Source: Bacteroidales bacterium UBA1410
Lineage (GTDB): Bacteria > Bacteroidota > Bacteroidia > Bacteroidales > Dysgonomonadaceae
Assembly (NCBI GenBank): GCA_002305015.1
Contig: DBPW01000004.1
Coordinates: 1 to 13,053, forward strand
Length of the DNA: 13,053 nt
Direction: 5' to 3'
Part shown: one piece after another, positions 8,132 to 13,053 of the stretch
Layout: the number at the start of each line of letters is the position of its first letter
Numbering within the stretch: the stretch's first letter is position 1
Made by a program: the position numbers and the translations under genes
The notes under the pieces: generated by a model
The model's input: the letters and a program-made list of their open reading frames with translations, nothing else
Database searches by the model: none
Told to the model about the DNA's origin: nothing

Positions 8132-9469
8132 ATGAATTATAAATCTGTTATTCTGTTTTACTTTTTACTATTAACGTTTTTTTATTCCTGTAAGAAATCA
8201 GGGAATGGTATTATTGAAACATTTTCTCCAGAATTAGTTTCGTCCACACCTGCAAATCGTGAAACGGATGTCTCAATTTATACAAAGGAAATTGTTCTGA
8301 TTTTCAATGAAAATGTTACGCTGAAAAGTGAATATGAAATAACGTTGAACGGGATTGCTTTAAATGAGGTAATACCCGGCATTCAAAAAGACTTAAAAAT
8401 CATATTGCCTTTTAATTTGGAGCCGGGAACTTTATATACACTGATTATTCCTCCAAATACCATAAAAGGTCCGACAGGAGTATTTATTCCAACAGAAATC
8501 AAGTTGACTTTTACTACTTACACACCGCCTGCAAGAACTTTTTCTCCTGAAGCACAAAAAATCATGGATTTTTTAAAACAAACTTACGGAATGAAAACCA
8601 TTTCGGGTACTATGGCAAACGTCAACTGGAACACGGATGAGGCCGATTGGGTCTATGATCAAACAGGAGAATATCCTGCATTGAATTGTTTTGATTTTAT
8701 TCATCATGTTTTTTCACCATCCAACTGGATTGATTATAATAATATGTCAGTTGTTGAAAATTGGTGGCAATCAAATGGATTGGTAGCAGCCATGTGGCAC
8801 TGGAATGTGCCTGCAAACAGTGGTATTTCAGATCAATATGCATTCTATTACGGGAGTAAATCCGATCAAACTCTTTTTGATGTGAGTAAAATTTCGGACG
8901 AAAATTCCGAAGAATATCGATTAATGATAAAAGATATCGATACCATCTCCGGTTATCTTAATATTTTGAAATCAAAAGGCATTCCTGTAATTTGGCGACC
9001 CTTGCATGAAGCTGCCGGCGGATGGTTTTGGTGGGGAGCAAAAGGAGCTGCACCATTCAAATCGCTTTGGAAACTCATGTTCGAAAGGATGACCCATTAT
9101 CATCATCTGGATAATTTGATTTGGGTGTGGACTTCCGAAGGGAATGACCCTGATTGGTATCCCGGTGACGAATATGTGGATATCGTGGGACGGGATTTGT
9201 ACCCAACAACGAATGTTCATGATTCACAATTGACGGAATTCAATAAAGTTAAAGCTATCATATCAAACAGAAAAATGATAGCCCTTACAGAATGTGGAGG
9301 CATTCCAGATCCTGATTTGATGTTCCAAAAAGGTGATACCTGGCTTTGGTTCATGCCATGGTATGGCAGTCATACAAGAGATGATTCTCACAATGGCGCT
9401 GCCTATTGGCGAATGGTAATGAATAATTCTTACGTTATAACTCGTGATCAAATGCCTGACTTAAAATAA
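8132..9469 (+). CDS. GH26 endo-beta-1,4-mannanase, lipoprotein with N-terminal Big_5-like domain
   Basis: Hydrolyses internal beta-1,4-mannosidic bonds, predicted at the cell surface. I chose the ATG at 8132 (445 aa) because MNYKSVILFYFLLLTFFYSC is a compact lipoprotein signal with Cys20. An in-frame ATG at 8126 is equally possible, while the in-frame TTG at 8099 would add a poor leader. After the Cys, residues about 30-130 form a Big_5-type Ig-like domain (SSTPANRETDVSI, VLIFNENV, LEPGTLYTLIIPP). GH26 catalytic domain at about 137-440: AMWHWN (220-225), acid/base Glu293 in RPLHE, the following GGWFWWG, YPGDEYVDIVGRDLYP (343-358), and nucleophile Glu387 in ALTEC. All expected catalytic residues are present. 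It begins a new transcription block after the hairpin; the next GH26 starts 9 bp after its stop. Being lipidated, it probably makes the first cuts. Exact substrate preference (mannan, glucomannan or galactomannan) cannot be read from sequence alone. Confidence 0.92.
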   Translation: MNYKSVILFYFLLLTFFYSCKKSGNGIIETFSPELVSSTPANRETDVSIYTKEIVLIFNENVTLKSEYEITLNGIALNEVIPGIQKDLKIILPFNLEPGTLYTLIIPPNTIKGPTGVFIPTEIKLTFTTYTPPARTFSPEAQKIMDFLKQTYGMKTISGTMANVNWNTDEADWVYDQTGEYPALNCFDFIHHVFSPSNWIDYNNMSVVENWWQSNGLVAAMWHWNVPANSGISDQYAFYYGSKSDQTLFDVSKISDENSEEYRLMIKDIDTISGYLNILKSKGIPVIWRPLHEAAGGWFWWGAKGAAPFKSLWKLMFERMTHYHHLDNLIWVWTSEGNDPDWYPGDEYVDIVGRDLYPTTNVHDSQLTEFNKVKAIISNRKMIALTECGGIPDPDLMFQKGDTWLWFMPWYGSHTRDDSHNGAAYWRMVMNNSYVITRDQMPDLK

Positions 9470-9478
9470 TTTGTAAAC

Positions 9479-10615
9479 ATGAAAAAATACCGCTTTTTGA
9501 TAAGTGTGATGATGTCATTTATTGTTATCAATGGCTTTTCACAACAATCAGATATAAAATACAACAATCAGAATAATAGATTAAAAACTTTAACCCCCGA
9601 AACCCAAAATCTTCTCAAAAATCTGAAAGTCATTTCAGAAAAAGGATTCATGTTTGGTCATCAGGACGATCCATTATATGGAATTGGCTGGGAAGGCGAT
9701 GATGGACGTTCGGATGTGAAAAGTGTTGTTGGCGATTATCCGGCTGTGATGGGCTTCGATTTGGGAAGAATAGAATTGGGGAGCGAAAAAAACATTGACA
9801 ACGTTTCTTTCGAAAAAATCCGACAAGAAATCATTCGTCAATACCAACGTGGCGGAATGATTACGATAAGTTGGCACATGAACAATCCGCTAACCGATGG
9901 CGATACATGGGATGTAAAATCCGGTGGCAACGCCGTAGTCTCTGTTTTACGCGGTGGACAATGTCATGATAAGTTTTTAAGATGGTTGCAACGGGCCGCA
10001 GATTTCTTCAATTCATTGAAAACCGAGGACGGGACAAAGATACCGATTGTTTTCCGTCCCTGGCACGAACATACCGGAAGCTGGTTCTGGTGGGGAAAAG
10101 ACCTTTGTGCACCCGAGGAATATCAGCAACTTTGGAAGATGATGGTCGAATTTTTTCGGGAAAAAGGGGTTAACAATTTGCTTTATACTTATTCGCCGGA
10201 TATTCAAGGACCCGGACAGATTTATATGGAACGTTATCCTGGAGACGAATATGTCGATATTTTGGGACTCGACGGTTATCACCGCGACAACGAAGCAGGA
10301 ATCGAATCCTTTCAAAATTCGCTGAATACCATTCTTTCATTTATGACCGACGAGGGGGAAAAGCGAAATAAACCCATTGCTTTAACCGAAACCGGGCTGG
10401 AAGCCATCCCAATTGCCAATTGGTGGACAGGCGTTTTACTGCCCATAGTTGATAAATATCCAATAAGTTACGTCATGGTTTGGCGAAATGCAAGGGAAAG
10501 AGAAAATCATTATTATGCACCATATCCCGGTCAAAAAACGGCTGCAGATTTTATAAAGTTTTATCATTCTCCGAAAACGCTTTTTTGTAAAGATATTCCG
10601 AATTTATATAAATAA
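9479..10615 (+). CDS. GH26 beta-mannanase, non-lipidated, probable mannobiose-forming enzyme
   Basis: It has 378 residues. The N-terminal signal peptide (MKKYRFLISVMMSFIVINGFS, then QQ) has no lipobox Cys, so the product is probably periplasmic. The GH26 domain fills the rest: FMFGHQDDPLYGIGW (57-71), ISWHMNNP (130-137), acid/base Glu197 in FRPWHEHTGSWFWWG (192-206), YPGDEYVDILGLDGYH (253-268), and nucleophile Glu304 in ALTETG (301-306). The architecture, lack of accessory domain, and position directly before a GH130 gene match the B. fragilis GH26 that releases mannobiose from mannan ends (family knowledge recalled, not searched). An ordinary endo-mannanase remains possible. It starts 9 bp after the upstream GH26 gene, and the GH130 start lies 16 bp after its stop, so the three genes are almost certainly in one operon. 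Only the catalytic domain is shared with its upstream neighbour, so the two are not a recent duplication. Confidence 0.92.
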   Translation: MKKYRFLISVMMSFIVINGFSQQSDIKYNNQNNRLKTLTPETQNLLKNLKVISEKGFMFGHQDDPLYGIGWEGDDGRSDVKSVVGDYPAVMGFDLGRIELGSEKNIDNVSFEKIRQEIIRQYQRGGMITISWHMNNPLTDGDTWDVKSGGNAVVSVLRGGQCHDKFLRWLQRAADFFNSLKTEDGTKIPIVFRPWHEHTGSWFWWGKDLCAPEEYQQLWKMMVEFFREKGVNNLLYTYSPDIQGPGQIYMERYPGDEYVDILGLDGYHRDNEAGIESFQNSLNTILSFMTDEGEKRNKPIALTETGLEAIPIANWWTGVLLPIVDKYPISYVMVWRNARERENHYYAPYPGQKTAADFIKFYHSPKTLFCKDIPNLYK

Positions 10616-10631
10616 ATTGAAGCAAATAGTT

Positions 10632-11798
10632 ATGAGCCCATTTCAAGAACGAGTAAAAAAATTGTTTGAAAATCAGGAAAAATTGATTACCAAAACAAAT
10701 ATGCCCGTTGAAGAGAGCAACGGATGGTTTCAACGTTACAAAAATCCCATTCTTACCGCAGCTCATGTCCCTGTTGCGTGGCGATACGATTTGAATGAAA
10801 AGACCAATCCTTTTCTGTTGGAAAGAATTGGGATGAACGCTGTAATGAATTCCGGAGCCATTAAATGGAATGGCAAATACCTGTTGGTGGTACGTGTGGA
10901 AGGAGCCGACCGTAAGTCTTTTTTTGCCGTTGCCGAAAGTCCTAACGGAATTGATAATTTCAGATTTTGGGAAGAACCGATTACCATGCCCGAAACTGAT
11001 GAACCGGCAACAAACATTTACGACATGCGCCTTACAGCCCACGAAGATGGTTGGATCTACGGCATTTTTTGTGCAGAGAGAAAAGACAAAAATAATCCCG
11101 ATTTGTCTGCAGCTACTGCAAGTGCAGGAATTGCCCGTACAAAGGATTTGAAGAATTGGGAACGCTTACCCGATCTTCAATCAAAAAGTCAGCAGCGCAA
11201 TGTGGTGTTGCATCCCGAATTTGTAGATGGAAAATATGCTTTTTATACTCGTCCACAGGACAGTTTCATTGATGCCGGATCAGGAGGAGGAATTGGCTGG
11301 GCATTGGTTGATAACATAGAAAAAGCTATCATAACCGAAGAAAAAATAATCGACCGGCGTTATTATCACACCATCAAGGAAATGAAAAACGGCGAAGGAC
11401 CGGCACCGATAAAAACATTAAAAGGTTGGTTACACTTGGCTCACGGGGTAAGAGGTTGCGCTGCAGGCTTGCGTTATGTTTTGTATCTGTATATGACTTC
11501 GCTTGAAGATCCGTCGCAATTGACTGCAACTCCCGGAGGATATTTTATGGCTCCTCAAGGAGTAGAGCGCATTGGCGACGTATCCAATGTATTATTCAGT
11601 AACGGCTGGATCGCGGACGATGACGGAACGGTTTTCATTTATTATGCATCGTCCGATACGCGGATGCATGTGGCAACCACTACCATCGACAGGCTCGTGG
11701 ATTATTGTCTCAACACACCGTCTGACGGATTTTATTCGTATACTTCTGTATTAAAAATTAAAGATTTAATTCTCAAAAACAAATCAATCAGTTATTAA
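10632..11798 (+). CDS. mgp: GH130 4-O-beta-D-mannosyl-D-glucose phosphorylase
   Basis: Cytoplasmic enzyme converting Man-beta-1,4-Glc plus phosphate to alpha-mannose 1-phosphate and glucose (EC 2.4.1.281), the last committed step of the mannobiose epimerase pathway. I start it at ATG 10632, giving 388 residues beginning MSPFQERVKKLF; the in-frame TTG at 10617 would only add five residues. There is no signal peptide. Family blocks are RYDLNEKTNPF (51-61), ERIGMNAVMNSGAIKW (64-79), VRVEGADRKSFFAVAESPNG (87-106), TNIYDMRLTAHEDGWIYGIF (127-146) with proposed general acid Asp131, QQRNVVLHPEFVDG (187-200), YYHTIKE (244-250), and ERIGDVSNVLFSNGWIADDD (312-331). Length, numbering and nearly every block agree with the B. 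fragilis enzyme as I remember it, so GH130 subfamily 1 is a confident call. The symbol mgp is informal. The stop is followed by an 85 bp gap before the GH5 gene. Confidence 0.94.
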   Translation: MSPFQERVKKLFENQEKLITKTNMPVEESNGWFQRYKNPILTAAHVPVAWRYDLNEKTNPFLLERIGMNAVMNSGAIKWNGKYLLVVRVEGADRKSFFAVAESPNGIDNFRFWEEPITMPETDEPATNIYDMRLTAHEDGWIYGIFCAERKDKNNPDLSAATASAGIARTKDLKNWERLPDLQSKSQQRNVVLHPEFVDGKYAFYTRPQDSFIDAGSGGGIGWALVDNIEKAIITEEKIIDRRYYHTIKEMKNGEGPAPIKTLKGWLHLAHGVRGCAAGLRYVLYLYMTSLEDPSQLTATPGGYFMAPQGVERIGDVSNVLFSNGWIADDDGTVFIYYASSDTRMHVATTTIDRLVDYCLNTPSDGFYSYTSVLKIKDLILKNKSISY

Positions 11799-11883
11799 TC
11801 GAATAGTTTTGCTTAACTTAGCATCAGATATAGCAGACGAACTTTCGATACTATTTTTTCAATATCGTAATATATTCAATACA

Positions 11884-12945
11884 ATGAAAATGAGCAAATC
11901 AATCTTATTGTTTATTCTTGTTTCCTTTATTACAAGTTGTCAAAAATCGAATTCTGAACCTTCTCACAAAAAACAGTGGGCAACTGCCACAGAAATGAAT
12001 CAACGGTTGGGACGAGGGATAAACATCGGCAACACCTTCGAAGCCGATCAATCGTGGCAATCGCCTTTCGATGCAGACGATTTTCGGAAAATTGCCGAAT
12101 TAGGATTTACGCATGTTCGTGTTCCGATCAAATGGGAAAGGGACGACCGCAGTATGAATATGTCGCCATACACCATTTATCCTGAATTTCTGAATACGAT
12201 AAAATCGGTTGTGGATGCTGCTTTGAAAAATAAATTGCATATTATTATCAACATGCACCATCACAACGACTTAATGGCCGATCCGCAAGGACAAAAAGCA
12301 CGATTTCTGGCTCAATGGAGACAGATTTCGGAATATTTTAAGGATTATCCCGATAGTTTGGTGTTTGAAATATTAAATGAACCACACGACAAGCTTACCG
12401 TCGGACTTTGGAACGACTATTACAGAGATGCGTTGAGAGTAATTCGGGAAACGAACCCGCAACGTTGTGTATTGCTGGGTGTTGCTGAATGGGGCGGCAT
12501 TTCGGCATTGAAGTCGCTTACCATAGTGCCGAATGATAATCATTTGATTCTCACCATACATTACTACAATCCTTTTCAGTTCACGCATCAGGGAGCTGAA
12601 TGGGTAGAAGGCTCCGATGCCTGGCTGGGGACAAAATGGAACGACACGCAAGCCGAACGGCAAGTGGTAATTGATGAATTTCAGGCAGCCATTGCTTTGT
12701 CAAAATCAAAAAATATCCCCATACATATCGGTGAATTTGGAGCTTATTCAAAAGCTGATATGGATTCGCGAGTAAGATGGACACGTTTCCTTTCCCGATG
12801 GTTCGAACAACAGGAATTTAGTTGGGCGTACTGGGAATGGAATTCAGGATTTGGTATTTACGACCCGCAAAAAAAAACATATCGAACTCAATTGGTCAAT
12901 GCTCTTACAAAAGATGCTATGCCTCCTGCACAAAGCATAAATTAG
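11884..12945 (+). CDS. GH5 endo-beta-glucanase/mannanase lipoprotein, GH5_25 (Thermotoga Cel5A)-like
   Basis: Retaining endo-glycanase predicted at the cell surface. I start it at ATG 11884 (353 aa) because this gives a clean lipoprotein signal, MKMSKSILLFILVSFITSC, with Cys19; ATG 11890 is also possible. The in-frame TTG at 11809 would put 25 unlikely residues in front. GH5 domain at about 32-345: GRGINIGNTFEA (43-54), GFTHVRVPIKW (74-84), INMHHHNDL (122-130), acid/base Glu166 in FEILNEPHDKLT, HYYNPFQFTHQGAEWVEGS (226-244), nucleophile Glu284 in IHIGEFGAYSKAD, and SWAYWEWNSGFGIYD (313-327). These blocks match remembered Thermotoga maritima Cel5A, which acts on both glucan and mannan chains, so glucomannan is a plausible substrate. 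No binding module is present. It sits between GH130 and the symporter gene, 49 bp before the latter. The subfamily call is from recall and needs a search. Confidence 0.88.
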   Translation: MKMSKSILLFILVSFITSCQKSNSEPSHKKQWATATEMNQRLGRGINIGNTFEADQSWQSPFDADDFRKIAELGFTHVRVPIKWERDDRSMNMSPYTIYPEFLNTIKSVVDAALKNKLHIIINMHHHNDLMADPQGQKARFLAQWRQISEYFKDYPDSLVFEILNEPHDKLTVGLWNDYYRDALRVIRETNPQRCVLLGVAEWGGISALKSLTIVPNDNHLILTIHYYNPFQFTHQGAEWVEGSDAWLGTKWNDTQAERQVVIDEFQAAIALSKSKNIPIHIGEFGAYSKADMDSRVRWTRFLSRWFEQQEFSWAYWEWNSGFGIYDPQKKTYRTQLVNALTKDAMPPAQSIN

Positions 12946-12994
12946 AGCAACAAAAAAAATTATTATTGATTTATTTTTAGCATTAAACAAAAGA

Positions 12995-13053
12995 ATGACC
13001 TCAGAAAAAATCGGGTTAAGGGAAAAGATTGGTTATGGTTTTGGTGATGCAGC
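12995..13053 (+). CDS. GPH-family sugar:cation symporter, N-terminal fragment cut by window end
   Basis: Only 19 full codons are visible, from ATG 12995: MTSEKIGLREKIGYGFGDA, with the frame open to the window end. The (E)KIGYGxGDxA opening is the hallmark N-terminus of glycoside-pentoside-hexuronide:cation symporters (MFS_2), inner-membrane sugar carriers of about 450-500 residues. In the B. fragilis mannan cluster a transporter of this kind follows GH26-GH130, so the likely cargo is mannobiose or mannosylglucose entering the cytoplasm for GH130. Substrate and remaining sequence cannot be judged here. It starts 49 bp after the GH5 stop. Confidence 0.75.
   Translation, partial: MTSEKIGLREKIGYGFGDA

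Noticed and set aside
10617..10619. TTG start for GH130
   Set aside because: ATG 10632 gives an N-terminus and residue numbering that fit the known family member; the added five residues have no support.
10551..11042. Minus-strand open frame of 163 codons over the GH26/GH130 junction
   Set aside because: It lies antisense to two well-supported catalytic genes and shows no recognisable domain.
11809..11811. TTG start for GH5
   Set aside because: It would place 25 residues before an obvious lipoprotein signal starting at ATG 11884.
12946..12994. Possible terminator after GH5 in the A/T runs
   Set aside because: Any pairing is between A and T runs only, with no GC-containing stem, so it would be weak; it looks like ordinary AT-rich spacer.

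Overview
The window is one continuous stretch of a polysaccharide utilization locus (PUL) from a member of the Bacteroidota, most likely the order Bacteroidales. The evidence is a SusC/SusD pair, lipoprotein signals of the Bacteroidota type, AT-rich start regions without clear Shine-Dalgarno sequences, and a GH130 enzyme that closely matches what I remember of the Bacteroides fragilis mannosylglucose phosphorylase. All genes are on the + strand. The target is very probably beta-mannan or glucomannan.

Layout. Positions 1-8003 hold the capture and uptake block: a SusC-like TonB-dependent transporter (its 5' end lies before the window), a SusD-like lipoprotein, and two surface glycan-binding lipoproteins (SGBPs). 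The SGBPs have IPT/TIG immunoglobulin-like domains and related C-terminal domains; the second carries six TIG repeats. These four genes are separated by only 11-23 bp. A stem-loop followed by a T-rich run lies at about 8019-8075 and looks like an intrinsic terminator. Positions 8132-12945 hold the enzymes: a GH26 beta-mannanase lipoprotein with an N-terminal Big_5-like domain, a second GH26 with an ordinary export signal, a cytoplasmic GH130 4-O-beta-D-mannosyl-D-glucose phosphorylase, and a GH5 lipoprotein resembling Thermotoga Cel5A (GH5 subfamily 25, endo-glucanase/mannanase). The window ends 59 bp into a GPH-family sugar:cation symporter gene.

Inferred working model. The lipidated GH26 and GH5 cut (gluco)mannan at the cell surface. 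The SGBPs and SusD hold the chains and SusC imports oligosaccharides. The non-lipidated GH26 trims them to mannobiose in the periplasm, and the GPH symporter carries the disaccharide into the cytoplasm. GH130 then phosphorolyses Man-beta-1,4-Glc to mannose 1-phosphate and glucose. For pure mannan this requires a mannobiose 2-epimerase, which is not in the window and would be expected just downstream. No alpha-galactosidase, esterase or PUL regulator is visible here. I saw no tRNA, rRNA, CRISPR array or intact mobile element, and no gene-free stretch longer than 300 bases.
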